Positions 38,357 through 52,505 of a DNA stretch of 64,000 nt are shown here, one piece after another. The stretch's first letter is position 1; the number at the start of each line of letters is the position of its first letter. The translations under genes and the position numbers were made by a program. This stretch comes from Falsirhodobacter xinxiangensis (GTDB lineage Bacteria > Pseudomonadota > Alphaproteobacteria > Rhodobacterales > Rhodobacteraceae), in NCBI RefSeq assembly GCF_004959935.1, contig NZ_SMYN01000002.1:124001-188000 (forward strand). Direction: 5' to 3'. The notes under the pieces are model-generated. The model was not told the origin of the DNA. It searched no databases and saw only the letters and a list, made by a program, of their open reading frames with translations.

Positions 38357-39694
38357 TTGGATCTGACGACGCTTTTGCCCGGTTTCGGCGGGCTGGTCTG
38401 GACGGTGGCGGCTTTCGTCGTCGCGCTGTCGATCATCGTGGCGATCCACGAATACGGCCATTACATCGTGGGGCGCTGGTCCGGCATCCACGCCGAGGTA
38501 TTCTCGCTCGGGTTCGGTCCGATCCTGTTTTCGCGTGTGGATCGCCGGGGGACGCGCTGGCAGGTCGCCGCGCTGCCCCTTGGTGGTTATGTGAAGTTTC
38601 TTGGCGATTCCGATGCGGCATCGGGGCGTGACGACAACCAGATGCGCCAACTGACGCCGGAAGACCGCCGCCATACGATGCACGGCGCGCCGCTTTGGGC
38701 GCGGGCGGCGACGGTCGCGGCGGGTCCGGCGTTCAACTTCGTGTCGGCCATCCTGATCTTTGCGGGTTTTGCACTGTTCGGTGGCGTGGCGACCGACTCT
38801 CCGCTGGTCGGCAGCGTGAAGCCGCTTCCGCAACAGGCCGAGGCCTTGGTGCCGGGCGATCTGATCCTGTCGCTGGATGGAAAGCCGACGCCCGACCTTG
38901 CCGCATTCTATGATGCGGCGCAGGACCTGCCGCCGGCGCCGACGGCCAGCTATGTCGTCAAGCGTGGCGAGGCAGAGCGGACCATTGCTGGTCCCTATCC
39001 CTTCCCGCCGGTCGCGGACGGGGTCGCGCCGCAATCCGCCGCCATCGCTGCGGGAATGCGTGCGGGAGATGTTGTCACGGCGGTGAACGGAACCCCGGTC
39101 CATTCCTTCAACGAACTGCGCGAAACCGTCGGTGCCTCGGACGGGGCACCGGTCACGCTGGAGATCTGGCGAGGCGGCGAGACGCTTTCGCTGACCCTGA
39201 CGCCAAAGCGGCAGGACGTGCCGCTGCCCGCGGGCGGCTTCGAGACACGCTGGCTGATCGGGTTGACCGGCGGGCTGGTGTTCCAGCCGGAAACCCGCAC
39301 GCCGGGGGTGTTGGAGGCGGTCGGCCTTGGCGCTTCGCAGACATGGGCCATCGGCGCGACCAGCCTTTCGGGACTGTGGCACATGATCACGGGCGCGATC
39401 AGCACCTGCAACCTGCAAGGGCCGATCGGGATCGCGGAAACCTCGGGGGCGGCTGCGTCGGCGGGGGCGGGCAATTTCATCTGGTTCATCGCGGTGCTGT
39501 CGACCGCCGTGGGGCTGATGAACCTGTTCCCGGTGCCGGTTCTGGACGGGGGGCATCTGGTCTTCCACGCGGTCGAGGCGGTGACGGGCAAGCCCCCGGG
39601 CGATCGCACGCTTCAGGCGCTCATGGCCACCGGATTTGCGTTGATCCTGACGCTGATGATGTTCGCACTGACAAACGACATCTTCTGCCCCTGA
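38357..39694 (+). CDS. rseP: Site-2 intramembrane metalloprotease RseP
   Basis: Inner-membrane zinc protease for regulated intramembrane proteolysis, typically of anti-sigma factors, 445 residues. The catalytic HEYGH is at 31-35 in the first helix, the third ligand is in NLFPVPVLDGGH near the C-terminus, and two PDZ-like domains lie between (about 115-290). TTG 38357 directly abuts the dxr stop and is served by GGAGGA. The substrate anti-sigma factor is not in this window. Confidence 0.94.
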   Translation: MDLTTLLPGFGGLVWTVAAFVVALSIIVAIHEYGHYIVGRWSGIHAEVFSLGFGPILFSRVDRRGTRWQVAALPLGGYVKFLGDSDAASGRDDNQMRQLTPEDRRHTMHGAPLWARAATVAAGPAFNFVSAILIFAGFALFGGVATDSPLVGSVKPLPQQAEALVPGDLILSLDGKPTPDLAAFYDAAQDLPPAPTASYVVKRGEAERTIAGPYPFPPVADGVAPQSAAIAAGMRAGDVVTAVNGTPVHSFNELRETVGASDGAPVTLEIWRGGETLSLTLTPKRQDVPLPAGGFETRWLIGLTGGLVFQPETRTPGVLEAVGLGASQTWAIGATSLSGLWHMITGAISTCNLQGPIGIAETSGAAASAGAGNFIWFIAVLSTAVGLMNLFPVPVLDGGHLVFHAVEAVTGKPPGDRTLQALMATGFALILTLMMFALTNDIFCP

Positions 39695-39763
39695 CGGCTT
39701 TTGACAAGCCGCTGCAATGCGGCTAGTCAGAACGACAACAAGGCTTAAAAACGGGGCAGAGGG

Positions 39764-42136
39764 ATGAAACGCACGAAGGGTGGCGTCGGCACGCGCAAGA
39801 TCGGGCTGCGCCCGGTTGCCGTTTCGGTTTTCCTTGGCATATCGACGGTGGGCGGCGCGGTGCCGCTGCTGGCGCAAGGCTACAGCTTCTCGAACGTGGT
39901 GGTCGAGGGGAACCAGAGGGTCGATGCCTCCACCATCCTGTCCTTTGCCGGTATCCAGAGCGGGCAGGCGGTCAGCGGCGGGCAGTTGAACGACGCCTAT
40001 CAGCGCATCGTGGATTCGGGCCTGTTCGAAACGGTCGAGATTCAGCCTCAGGGCGGAACGCTGCGCATCGTCGTGGCCGAATATCCGATGGTCAACGTCG
40101 TCGCGTTCGAAGGCAACTCGATCCTGTCGGACGAGCGTCTGGCGGAACTCGTCTCCTCGCAGTCGCGCCGTGCCTATTCGCCCTCGCAGGCCGAAGCGGA
40201 TGCCGCCGCGATCACGACGGCCTATGCGCAATCGGGCCGGACGGCGGCAACCGTGACGCCGCAGATCATCCGTCGTTCGCAGAACCGCGTGGACCTTGTC
40301 TTCACCGTCGCCGAAGGTCGCCCGACCGAGGTCGAGCGCATTTCCTTCACCGGCAACCGCAGCTTCTCGGACCGCCGCTTGCGTCAGGTGCTGGAGACGC
40401 GGCAAGCGGGCTGGCTGCGCCGTCTGATCTCTGCCGACACGTTCATCGCCGAACGGGTGGAGCTGGACAAGCAACTGCTGCGCGATTTCTACCTTTCGCG
40501 CGGGTTCGCCGATGTGCAGATCAACGACGCCTCGGCCGAGATCACGCGCGAACGCGATGCGTTCTTCATCACCTTCGCGGTGCAGGAAGGCCAGCGGTTC
40601 CGCATCGGAAACGTGTCCGTCGCGTCCGAGGTGGAAGGCGTCGATCCTGCCCAGTTCCAAGAAGAACTGCGGCTGAAATCGGGCACCTATTATTCGCCCT
40701 CTGCGATCGAGACGAACACGACGCGGCTTGAAAACGTCGGCGTGCGTCAAGGGCTGAACTTTGTTCGGATCGAGCCGCGGATCACCCGCGACGAGCGCGC
40801 CGGGCTTTTGAACGTCCAATTCACGCTGACCCGCGGGCCGCGCGTCTTCGTCGAGCGGATCGACATCGAAGGCAACACGACCACGCAGGATCAGGTGATC
40901 CGCCGCCAGTTCCGCACGGTCGAAGGCGACCCCTTCAACCCGCGCGAGATCCGTCAATCGGCGGAACGCATCCGTGCGCTCGGCTTCTTCTCGGACGCGC
41001 AGGTGGAAAGCCAGCAGGGTTCGGCAGATGATCAGGTCGTCGTCAACGTCGATGTCGAAGAACAACCGACCGGCTCGCTGTCCTTCGGTATCGCCTATGG
41101 CGCGGTTTCGGGCGTCGGGTTCAACATCGGTTTCTCGGAATCGAACTTCCTTGGGCGCGGTCAGTATCTGGGGCTGGACATCGGTACCGGCAGCGACAGC
41201 GTGAATTCGACGATTAGCTTTGCCGAGCCGGCCTTCCTTGGCCGCGATCTGCGCTTCGGCCTTTCGGCGAACTATACCGAGACGGACCGCGAGAATTCGG
41301 ACTACAACACCCGGATCATCGGCTTTGGCCCGTCCATCGCCTTCCCGGTTTCGGAATACGGCCGTCTGGAGCTGCGTTACCGCATTCAGAACGACAAGAT
41401 CACCGGCGTACGCACCCGTCAGGGCAATCCGGGCGAAGAGAACTACGTCGCGGGGTCTTCCGACATTCTGGTGAAGGAAGAAGACAAGGGCGCGCTGACG
41501 ACCAGCTCGGTCGGCTATACCTGGAGCTATGATACGCGGACGGGTGGTATCAACCCGCTGGGCGGCGTGCTGCTGCGCTTTGGTCAGGACTTCGCTGGAC
41601 TGGGCGGGGATGTGGAATCGATCACGACCAGCTTCCTCGCGCTGGCCGAACGCCGCGTCTGGAACGAAGAGCTGACGCTTCGCGCCGTGTTCGAAGGTGG
41701 CGCCATCGCCATGCTGAACGATCAGGAAAGCCGGGTGACCAACCGTTACTTCGGCAACGGGCGCATTCGCGGCTTCGATCCCAATGGTCTTGGTCCGCGC
41801 GATCTGAATGCGGACAACGAAGATACTCTGGGCGGCAACTATTTCGCCGTCGCACGTCTTGAATCCGAATTTCCGCTGGGGCTTCCGGCAGAATACGGCG
41901 TGACGGGGGGGCTGTTCCTTGACGTCGGTTCGGTCTGGGGTCTGGACAACACCTCGGGTGGCAACTTCGGCGGGCAAGAGGTGGACGACAAGGCCTATCT
42001 GCGATCCACCGTCGGTTTCGCCGTGTTCTGGACGACGCCGATCGGCCCGCTACGGTTCAACTTCACCAAGGCACTGGTGAAAGAGGATTACGACGAGGAG
42101 CGCAACTTCGACCTGACGCTTTCGACGCAGTTCTGA
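39764..42136 (+). CDS. bamA: Outer membrane protein assembly factor BamA
   Basis: Central subunit of the barrel-assembly machine, 790 residues. It has a cleavable signal peptide (to about AQG near residue 37), five POTRA domains (about 40-440) and an Omp85 barrel with the conserved GSGRIRGF-type lid motif as NGRIRGFDPNGLGPR. The last residue is Phe (STQF), the barrel-insertion signal. The 69-base gap after rseP includes AAAAACGGGGCAGAGGG before the ATG. The stop overlaps the next start (TGATG). Confidence 0.96.
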   Translation: MKRTKGGVGTRKIGLRPVAVSVFLGISTVGGAVPLLAQGYSFSNVVVEGNQRVDASTILSFAGIQSGQAVSGGQLNDAYQRIVDSGLFETVEIQPQGGTLRIVVAEYPMVNVVAFEGNSILSDERLAELVSSQSRRAYSPSQAEADAAAITTAYAQSGRTAATVTPQIIRRSQNRVDLVFTVAEGRPTEVERISFTGNRSFSDRRLRQVLETRQAGWLRRLISADTFIAERVELDKQLLRDFYLSRGFADVQINDASAEITRERDAFFITFAVQEGQRFRIGNVSVASEVEGVDPAQFQEELRLKSGTYYSPSAIETNTTRLENVGVRQGLNFVRIEPRITRDERAGLLNVQFTLTRGPRVFVERIDIEGNTTTQDQVIRRQFRTVEGDPFNPREIRQSAERIRALGFFSDAQVESQQGSADDQVVVNVDVEEQPTGSLSFGIAYGAVSGVGFNIGFSESNFLGRGQYLGLDIGTGSDSVNSTISFAEPAFLGRDLRFGLSANYTETDRENSDYNTRIIGFGPSIAFPVSEYGRLELRYRIQNDKITGVRTRQGNPGEENYVAGSSDILVKEEDKGALTTSSVGYTWSYDTRTGGINPLGGVLLRFGQDFAGLGGDVESITTSFLALAERRVWNEELTLRAVFEGGAIAMLNDQESRVTNRYFGNGRIRGFDPNGLGPRDLNADNEDTLGGNYFAVARLESEFPLGLPAEYGVTGGLFLDVGSVWGLDNTSGGNFGGQEVDDKAYLRSTVGFAVFWTTPIGPLRFNFTKALVKEDYDEERNFDLTLSTQF

Positions 42137-42699
42137 TGCTTCGGGCCGCCTGTCTTGCGGTCGCGTTCGCGGGCACGGCGGCGGCGCAGGAGCCGCCCCG
42201 TCCCAGTATGGAAAGCGCGATCCTGACCGTGGTTCCGGACCGGCTGCTGGCAGATACGCAGGCCGGTCGCGCGATTGCCGAAAGGTTCGATAGCGCGACC
42301 CGCGCTCTTGTCGCCGAAAACCGCTCTATCGAGGCGGCGCTGGAGGCAGAGGAGCGCGACCTGACTGCCCGCCGTGCCGTGACGCCGCCCGAGGAGTTTG
42401 CCCGCATCGCGCAGGAATTCGACCAGCGCGTGGATGGTATCCGCGATCGGCAGGATGCGAAGTCGCGCGACCTGACGCGGCGGCGCGATTCCGAAAGGCA
42501 GGCGTTCCTGCAGGCGACCGTTCCAATTCTGGCCGCGATGATGGAAGAGTCGGGGGCCGTCGCGATCCTCGACCGCGGCAGTGTCTTTCTGTCCTTCGAT
42601 CTGATTGACGTGACGGATCAAGCCGTACGCCGGATGGATGCCGAACTGGGCGACGGGTCCAGGATATTGGACGCCGCCCCCCCAACCGAATCCCCCTGA
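42136..42699 (+). CDS. OmpH/Skp-like periplasmic chaperone
   Basis: 187-residue periplasmic protein. The signal peptide is [17 protein letters not shown], then a short beta segment ([20 protein letters not shown]). Next comes a long charged coiled-coil (about 55-120, ESIEA-type heptads with [10 protein letters not shown]), and a return strand ([20 protein letters not shown]). This is the Skp tentacle layout. It is co-translated with bamA. Proline-rich C-terminal end. Confidence 0.86.
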   Translation: MLRAACLAVAFAGTAAAQEPPRPSMESAILTVVPDRLLADTQAGRAIAERFDSATRALVAENRSIEAALEAEERDLTARRAVTPPEEFARIAQEFDQRVDGIRDRQDAKSRDLTRRRDSERQAFLQATVPILAAMMEESGAVAILDRGSVFLSFDLIDVTDQAVRRMDAELGDGSRILDAAPPTESP

Positions 42700-42763
42700 C
42701 GGCTTGCCTGCCCGCGAGCCAGTTGCTAGTCAGACAGCGGGGAGACGCCCTTTAGGAGAGACG

Positions 42764-43228
42764 ATGACCGATCCTGCCATCCCGACCGAGGCCGATATCC
42801 AGCTGATCCAGCGGATCATTCCCCACAGGTATCCGTTCCTGTTGGTGGACAAGGTGCGCGATATCGTTCCGATGAAATCGGCGGTGGGCATCAAGAACGT
42901 CACCTTCAACGAGCCGCAGTTTCAGGGTCACTTCCCCGGAATGCCGGTGTTCCCCGGCGTCCAGATCGTAGAGGCGATGGCGCAGACCGCAGCAGTGATG
43001 GTCGGCGTTTCGATGGACCTGGCCGACAAGAACATGCTGGTTTATTTCATGGGCATCGATTCCTGCAAATTCCGCAGGAAGGTCGGCCCCGGCGACGTCA
43101 TGGAAATGACCGTGACCACCAAGCGCGGGGGTGGCAAGGTCTGGAAATTCGCCGCCTCGGCCACGGTCGAAGGGGAACTGGCCGCCGAGGCGGAGTTCAC
43201 CGCGATGATGGAATTCCCGAAAGGATAA
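42764..43228 (+). CDS. fabZ: 3-hydroxyacyl-ACP dehydratase FabZ
   Basis: Hot-dog-fold dehydratase of type II fatty acid synthesis, 154 residues. Catalytic His56 and Glu70 lie in the signature [23 protein letters not shown] 42764 follows TAGGAGAG. It draws from the same 3-hydroxyacyl-ACP pool as LpxA downstream. In E. coli lpxD lies immediately upstream of fabZ; here it is absent. Confidence 0.97.
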   Translation: MTDPAIPTEADIQLIQRIIPHRYPFLLVDKVRDIVPMKSAVGIKNVTFNEPQFQGHFPGMPVFPGVQIVEAMAQTAAVMVGVSMDLADKNMLVYFMGIDSCKFRRKVGPGDVMEMTVTTKRGGGKVWKFAASATVEGELAAEAEFTAMMEFPKG

Positions 43229-43232
43229 GCCC

Positions 43233-44012
43233 GTGGCAATTCATCCTTCCGCCATCGTCGATCCCGCTGCCAAGATCGGCGAGGGCTGCGAGATCGGCCC
43301 CTTTGCAATCATCGGCCCCGAAGTGACGCTGGGCGCTGGTGTCATCGTCAAAAGCCATGCCGTCGTGACCGGCTGGACCGAGATCGGCGACGAAACGGTG
43401 ATCTTTCCCTTCGCCGTCGTGGGCGAGGTTCCGCAGGACCTGAAATACAAGGGCGAACGCACGCGGCTGGTGGTCGGCAAGCGTTGCCGTATCCGCGAAG
43501 GTGCGACGCTGAACCTCGGGACCGAGGGGGGCGGCGGCGTGACGAAGGTCGGCGACGACTGCCTGATGATGACCGGCAGCCATGTCGGGCATGACGCCAT
43601 CGTGGGCGACCGGGTGATCCTTGCCAATCAGGCGGCGGTCGCCGGACATTGTATCCTTGGCGACGACGTGATCGTCGGCGGGCTGTCGGGCATTCATCAG
43701 TGGGTTCGCGTCGGGCGCGGCGCAATCATCGGCGCGGTCACGATGGTGACGAACGACGTGCTGCCGCATGGTCTGGTGCAGGGCCCGAGGGGAGAGCTTG
43801 ACGGGCTGAACCTCGTGGGGTTGAAGCGCCGGGGGGTCAGCCGGCCCGAGATCACCGCCCTTCGCGCCGGATACCAGATGCTTGCGCAGGGCGAGGGGAC
43901 CTTCCTTGACCGCGCGCGCCGCCTGCACGACGAAACCGACAGCGACCACGTGCGCGAGATGACCGATTTCATCCTTGCCGCCACGGACAGATCCTTCCTG
44001 ACGCCGAAATGA
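43233..44012 (+). CDS. lpxA: UDP-N-acetylglucosamine acyltransferase LpxA
   Basis: First step of lipid A synthesis, adding 3-hydroxyacyl to UDP-GlcNAc, 259 residues. It is a left-handed beta-helix of hexapeptide repeats (IGEGCEIGPFAIIGPEVTLG), and the catalytic His is most likely His120 in GSHVGHD. GTG 43233 follows AAAGGAT four bases after the fabZ stop. It overlaps lpxI by four bases. Confidence 0.96.
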   Translation: MAIHPSAIVDPAAKIGEGCEIGPFAIIGPEVTLGAGVIVKSHAVVTGWTEIGDETVIFPFAVVGEVPQDLKYKGERTRLVVGKRCRIREGATLNLGTEGGGGVTKVGDDCLMMTGSHVGHDAIVGDRVILANQAAVAGHCILGDDVIVGGLSGIHQWVRVGRGAIIGAVTMVTNDVLPHGLVQGPRGELDGLNLVGLKRRGVSRPEITALRAGYQMLAQGEGTFLDRARRLHDETDSDHVREMTDFILAATDRSFLTPK

Positions 44013-44791
44013 GCCGGACTGCGATAATCGCCGGGCATGGCGGCCTTCCCGCCGCCCTTGCCAAGGTGCTGGACGAGCCCATCGTCGCGGCGCTGGACGG
44101 GTTCATGCCGACCGGGATCGTGCCCGACATCGTGTTCCGTTTGGAACGCTTGGCGCTTTTTCTGCAAGAGTTGCACCAGCGCGGCGTCGAGCGTGTGATC
44201 TTTGCCGGGGCCGTGCGTCGTCCCCGGCTTGATCCGTCGCTGTTCGATCCCGCCACAGCAAGGCTGGTGCCCCGACTTCTGTCTGCAATGCAAGGCGGCG
44301 ATGATGCCACGCTGCGCGCCGTGATCGGGCTTTTCGAAGAAGAAGGGCTTGTCGTCGAGGGGGTCGAGGCGCTGGCACCGGAATTGGTGCCTTCGGGCGG
44401 GATTCTGGTCGGCACAGTGGATGACGCGCTGACCCGGGATGCGGATCGCGCGACGGCCATCGTCGCGGCCTTGGGCAGCGTCGATGTGGGGCAGGGCGCG
44501 GTCGTGGCGCAGGGGCTCTGCCTTGCGGTCGAGGCCTTGCCGGGAACCGACGCGATGCTGGAATGGGTCGCTGCGACGCGCGAAGGGGCCGGGGGCGTCT
44601 TCTACAAGGCGCCGAAACCGGGGCAGGATCGGCGCGTGGACCTTCCGACCCTGGGTGTCGATACCGTCGCCAAGGCAGCTGCGGCGCGGCTGGCCTGTAT
44701 CGCGTGGGAAGCGGGCGGGGTGATCCTGCTGGACCGCGACAAGGTAATCGAGGCTGCCGGATCGCAGGGAATCGCGCTGTGGGCGCGATGA
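44009..44791 (+). CDS. lpxI: UDP-2,3-diacylglucosamine pyrophosphatase LpxI
   Basis: Hydrolyses UDP-2,3-diacylglucosamine to lipid X in organisms lacking LpxH, 260 residues (DUF1009 family). Recognisable parts are IIAGHGGLPAALA at the N-terminus, IFAGAVRRPRLD, and the C-terminal core GVFYKAPKPGQDRRVDLPTL with GVDTV. Position between lpxA and lpxB, with ATGA overlaps on both sides, is the usual alphaproteobacterial arrangement and confirms the pathway step. Confidence 0.95.
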   Translation: MSRTAIIAGHGGLPAALAKVLDEPIVAALDGFMPTGIVPDIVFRLERLALFLQELHQRGVERVIFAGAVRRPRLDPSLFDPATARLVPRLLSAMQGGDDATLRAVIGLFEEEGLVVEGVEALAPELVPSGGILVGTVDDALTRDADRATAIVAALGSVDVGQGAVVAQGLCLAVEALPGTDAMLEWVAATREGAGGVFYKAPKPGQDRRVDLPTLGVDTVAKAAAARLACIAWEAGGVILLDRDKVIEAAGSQGIALWAR

Positions 44792-45915
44792 GATTCTTCC
44801 TGATCGCCGGAGAGCCTTCGGGCGACCGGCTGGGTGCCGCCCTGATGGCCGGGCTGCGCCAATTGCTGCCCGAGGTTGCCTTCGAGGGCGTCGGCGGGCC
44901 GCTGATGCAAGCCGAAGGGTTGGAGAGCCTTTTCCCGATGGAGGAGCTTTCGGTGATGGGCATCGCCGAGGTGCTTCCGAAATACTTCCATCTGAAACGG
45001 CGCATCTCGGAGGCTGCAAAGGCTGCGCTGGAAGCAAACCCCGCCGCGCTCATCACCATTGATTCGCCAGACTTCAACCTGCGCGTCGCGGGGCTGGTGA
45101 AGGCGGAACGCCCGGGGATGAAGGTGATCCACTATGTCGCCCCGTCGGTCTGGGCATGGCGTCCGAAACGCGCCGAGAAGATGGCGAAGTCGGTCGATCA
45201 CGTCCTTGCGCTGCTGCCGTTCGAGCCGCCCTATATGACCGCGGCGGGGATGAGCTGTGATTTCGTCGGCCATCCCGTCGTGGCCGAGGAGCGTGCGACG
45301 GCATCGGAAGCGGCGGCATTTCGCGCGAATCTTGGCTCCGACCCGCTCATCCTCGCCCTGCCGGGTTCGCGTCGGGGCGAGGTGTCGCGCCTTGCACCGA
45401 TCATCGGCGACGCGTTGGCCGAAGTTAAGAAACTGCATCCGAATGTCGGCGTGCTGCTGCCGACCGTGCGTGGGGTCGCGGACCTTGTGCGCCAGTTGAC
45501 CGCCGACTGGCCCGTGCAGCCGCGCATCATCGAGGATGCCGCGGGCAAACGCGTCGCGTTCCGGGCCGCGGATGTGGCGATCGCCGCCTCTGGAACCGTC
45601 TCGCTGGAACTGGCCGCGAATCGGGTGCCGATGGTCGTGGCCTATCGTCTGAACCCCGTCTCGATGTGGCTGATGCGGAAGATGGCACTGATCGACACGG
45701 TGACGCTGGTGAACCTCGTGTCCGAGACGCGCACGGTGCCGGAATTTCTGGGCGATGACTGCCGCGCCGACCGGATCGCGCCGGCGCTGCTGTCGCTTCT
45801 GGATGGCGCACCCGCGCAGGTCGCCGCGATGGAGGAGACGATGCGCCGCCTTGGCGAAGGGGACACGCCCCCCGGCCTTCGCGCGGCACAATCGGTGATC
45901 CGCTTTTTGGGTTAA
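44788..45915 (+). CDS. lpxB: Lipid A disaccharide synthase
   Basis: Glycosyltransferase family 19 enzyme condensing lipid X and UDP-diacylglucosamine, 375 residues. Signatures are [17 protein letters not shown] at the start, [27 protein letters not shown] and [20 protein letters not shown]. The start overlaps the lpxI stop. It is the last gene of the rightward envelope cluster: its TAA is shared with the stop of convergent mnmA (TTAA), leaving no terminator. Confidence 0.96.
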   Translation: MRFFLIAGEPSGDRLGAALMAGLRQLLPEVAFEGVGGPLMQAEGLESLFPMEELSVMGIAEVLPKYFHLKRRISEAAKAALEANPAALITIDSPDFNLRVAGLVKAERPGMKVIHYVAPSVWAWRPKRAEKMAKSVDHVLALLPFEPPYMTAAGMSCDFVGHPVVAEERATASEAAAFRANLGSDPLILALPGSRRGEVSRLAPIIGDALAEVKKLHPNVGVLLPTVRGVADLVRQLTADWPVQPRIIEDAAGKRVAFRAADVAIAASGTVSLELAANRVPMVVAYRLNPVSMWLMRKMALIDTVTLVNLVSETRTVPEFLGDDCRADRIAPALLSLLDGAPAQVAAMEETMRRLGEGDTPPGLRAAQSVIRFLG

Positions 45916-47048
45916 CGCCCGCGCCAGATCCAGCCGCCGCCGAAGATCCGGCTGCCTTCGGGCGCATAGAAAACGCAGGCCTGCCCAGCCGAAACGCCAT
46001 CTTCGGGCGAGAGCAGTTCCACCTCCGCCTCGGTGGCCGAGATCGGACGCAGGATCGCCGGGCGGGGCGCGCGGGTGGAGCGGACCTTCACATTCACATG
46101 CCATTCGGGGCGCGAATCGAACGCCTCGTCGCCAAGCCAGTTGACCTCGCGCACCGGGATGATCCGGGTGGAAAGCGCTTCCTTCGGACCAACGATGACG
46201 TGGCGACGGTCGGGGTCGAGCCGAACGACGTATAGCGGATCGCCCAGACCACCGATCCCAAGCCCGCGCCGCTGGCCCACGGTATAATGGATCACGCCGC
46301 GATGCTGGCCCAGCACGTTGCCAGCCTTGTCCACGATATCACCGGGGTCGGCGGCACCGGGACGCAGTTTTTCGATCACCGCGGCATAATCGCCATTGGG
46401 CACGAAGCAGATGTCCTGGCTGTCGGGCTTGTCCGCAACCGCCAGACCATAGCGCGCGGCAAGGGCGCGCGTTTCCGCCTTGGACGCCAAGTGGCCAAGC
46501 GGGAACCGCAGATAGGAAAGCTGCTCGGGTGTGGTCGAGAACAGGAAATAGCTCTGGTCGCGATTCGCGTCGGTCGCGCAATGCAGCTCCGGCCCGGCAC
46601 CGCCCATCTTGCGCTGGATGTAGTGGCCGGTCGCCATGCAATCCGCATCCAGATCCTTGGCGGTCTGCAGCAGGTCCTTGAACTTCACGCGTTCATTGCA
46701 GCGGATGCAGGGAACGGGGGTCGCGCCGGCCAGATAGGCGTCGGCGAATTCGTCGATCACCGCCTCGCGGAAGGTATTCTCGTAGTCGAGGACGTAATGG
46801 GGAAAGCCCATCTCCTCGGCCACGCGGCGGGCATCGTGAATGTCGCGGCCCGCACAGCAGGCACCTTTCTTGGCCAGCGCCGCACCGTGATCGTAAAGCT
46901 GAAGCGTCACGCCGACGACGTCATAGCCTTCCTCCTTCAGCTGGGCGGCAACAACCGAGCTGTCGACGCCGCCCGACATCGCAACGACGACGCGGGTTTG
47001 GGCCGGGGGCTTGGCAAAGCCCAGCGAGTTGAGGGGGTGGTCCAGCAT
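45912..47048 (-). CDS. mnmA: tRNA-specific 2-thiouridylase MnmA
   Basis: Adds the 2-thio group to U34 of Lys, Glu and Gln tRNAs, 378 residues from ATG 47048. The PP-loop SGGVDSS is at about 25-31, catalytic cysteines lie in [14 protein letters not shown] and [10 protein letters not shown], and the RNA-binding [11 protein letters not shown] follows. The frame extends to 47444, but that upstream part is antisense of sciP and not family-like. The Shine-Dalgarno is weak. It is divergent from sciP across a 123-base gap. Confidence 0.94.
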   Translation of the reverse strand: MLDHPLNSLGFAKPPAQTRVVVAMSGGVDSSVVAAQLKEEGYDVVGVTLQLYDHGAALAKKGACCAGRDIHDARRVAEEMGFPHYVLDYENTFREAVIDEFADAYLAGATPVPCIRCNERVKFKDLLQTAKDLDADCMATGHYIQRKMGGAGPELHCATDANRDQSYFLFSTTPEQLSYLRFPLGHLASKAETRALAARYGLAVADKPDSQDICFVPNGDYAAVIEKLRPGAADPGDIVDKAGNVLGQHRGVIHYTVGQRRGLGIGGLGDPLYVVRLDPDRRHVIVGPKEALSTRIIPVREVNWLGDEAFDSRPEWHVNVKVRSTRAPRPAILRPISATEAEVELLSPEDGVSAGQACVFYAPEGSRIFGGGWIWRGR

Positions 47049-47171
47049 GGCAAAGATTCCGGGTGTCGGGAAACCTGACGAATATAGGAAAATGCCACCT
47101 ATCCTCAACCCCCCGGCTTCACGCTTGCTTAAGTGTGACAGTCCCATGATGCCTTCCAGAGAGGAAGTGCC

Positions 47172-47450
47172 ATGTATCTGAAACGCGTCTCCGGCCCTCG
47201 TCATGTGTCGCTGCCCGATGGCACGCTGCTGACCCGCGCCGATCTTCCGCCGCCTGAAACCCGTCGCTGGGTCGCAAGCCGCAAGGCAATCGTGGTCAAG
47301 GCGGTCGTCCACGGGCTGATCACCGAACAGGAGGCGCTGGAAAAATATGCGCTGTCGGCCGAAGAATTCGCGCTTTGGCGCGGGGCTATCGAAACGCACG
47401 GCGAAAAGGCGTTGAAAGTGACCGCGATCCAGAAGTATCGACAACTTTAG
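47172..47450 (+). CDS. sciP: SciP/DUF1153 family CtrA-inhibitory protein
   Basis: 92-residue helix-turn-helix protein of the DUF1153 family, whose Caulobacter member SciP binds CtrA and blocks its transcription-activating function. Conserved features include the basic N-terminus ([16 protein letters not shown]), [20 protein letters not shown] and the [29 protein letters not shown] lies before the ATG. Here it sits immediately upstream of ctrA, 93 bases apart and in the same direction, which puts regulator and inhibitor side by side. Confidence 0.9.
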   Translation: MYLKRVSGPRHVSLPDGTLLTRADLPPPETRRWVASRKAIVVKAVVHGLITEQEALEKYALSAEEFALWRGAIETHGEKALKVTAIQKYRQL

Positions 47451-47488
47451 ATTGTTTTTGTTTTTGCCATGTAGACAGTAACGCGTGA

Positions 47489-47523
47489 TTAACCATTGGC
47501 TGCAAATGTGCGTTAACGGTTAA
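47489..47523 (+). promoter_or_regulatory. Cluster of CtrA-like TTAA half-sites upstream of ctrA
   Basis: TTAACCAT (47489-47496), the classic CtrA half-motif, is followed by GTTAACGGTTAA (47512-47523). Neither forms the full TTAA-N7-TTAA, but three TTAA half-sites lie within 35 bases just before ctrA. Autoregulation by CtrA is the natural reading. Confidence 0.5.
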
Positions 47524-47543
47524 TGGATCAAGCGGAGCTGGGA

Positions 47544-48251
47544 ATGCGGATACTTCTGGTCGAGGATGACCCCACGACGTCGCGCAGCATCGAACTGATG
47601 CTGACACATGCCAACCTCAACGTCTATTGCACCGACATGGGCGAGGATGGCATCGACCTGGCGAAGCTCTACGATTACGACCTGATCCTTCTGGACCTGA
47701 ACCTGCCGGACATGAGCGGGCATGAGGTGCTGCGCCAGCTTCGCCTCGCGCGTGTGGATACGCCGATCCTGATCCTGTCGGGGTCGGACGATACGGACAG
47801 CAAGATCAAGGGCTTCGGCTTCGGTGCCGACGACTACCTCACCAAGCCCTTCCACCGCGAGGAGTTGGTCGCTCGTATCCATGCGATCATCCGCCGATCG
47901 AAGGGACATTCGCAATCCGTGATCCGCACCGGCGCGGTTTCGGTCAACCTCGATGCCAAGACGGTCGATGTCGAAGGCAAGACCGTGCATCTGACCGGCA
48001 AGGAATACCAGATGCTGGAACTGCTGAGCCTGCGCAAAGGCACGACCCTGACGAAGGAGATGTTCCTGAACCATCTTTACGGCGGTATGGATGAGCCGGA
48101 GCTGAAGATCATCGACGTGTTCATCTGCAAGCTCCGCAAGAAGCTGGTCGAGGCGACGGGCGGGGCGAACTATATCGAAACCGTCTGGGGACGCGGATAT
48201 GTGCTGCGCGATCCGGTGCCCGATGCGCCGCGTCTGGCGGCAAGCGCCTGA
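47544..48251 (+). CDS. ctrA: Cell-cycle response regulator CtrA
   Basis: OmpR-family DNA-binding response regulator, 235 residues. The receiver's phospho-acceptor is Asp51 ([13 protein letters not shown]), with the acidic pocket at Glu7-Asp8-Asp9 and Lys in YLTKPF. The winged helix carries the CtrA-specific stretch [20 protein letters not shown] and [19 protein letters not shown] 47544 has CGGAG at six bases; an earlier in-frame ATG at 47523 lies inside the TTAA cluster. In Rhodobacterales CtrA is usually dispensable and controls motility and gene-transfer-agent genes. The C-terminus ends in Ala-Ser-Ala. Confidence 0.97.
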   Translation: MRILLVEDDPTTSRSIELMLTHANLNVYCTDMGEDGIDLAKLYDYDLILLDLNLPDMSGHEVLRQLRLARVDTPILILSGSDDTDSKIKGFGFGADDYLTKPFHREELVARIHAIIRRSKGHSQSVIRTGAVSVNLDAKTVDVEGKTVHLTGKEYQMLELLSLRKGTTLTKEMFLNHLYGGMDEPELKIIDVFICKLRKKLVEATGGANYIETVWGRGYVLRDPVPDAPRLAASA

Positions 48252-48283
48252 GGGGGCTGGACTGTCCCGGCATCGCTTTCTAA

Positions 48284-52503
<4,220 letters not shown>

Positions 52504-52505
52504 AG

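Noticed and set aside
37067-41977. Leftward open frame of 1636 codons
   Set aside because: It lies antisense to cdsA, dxr, rseP and bamA, which have unmistakable family motifs. The long frame is a by-product of high GC at third codon positions and has Arg/His/Gln-rich composition.
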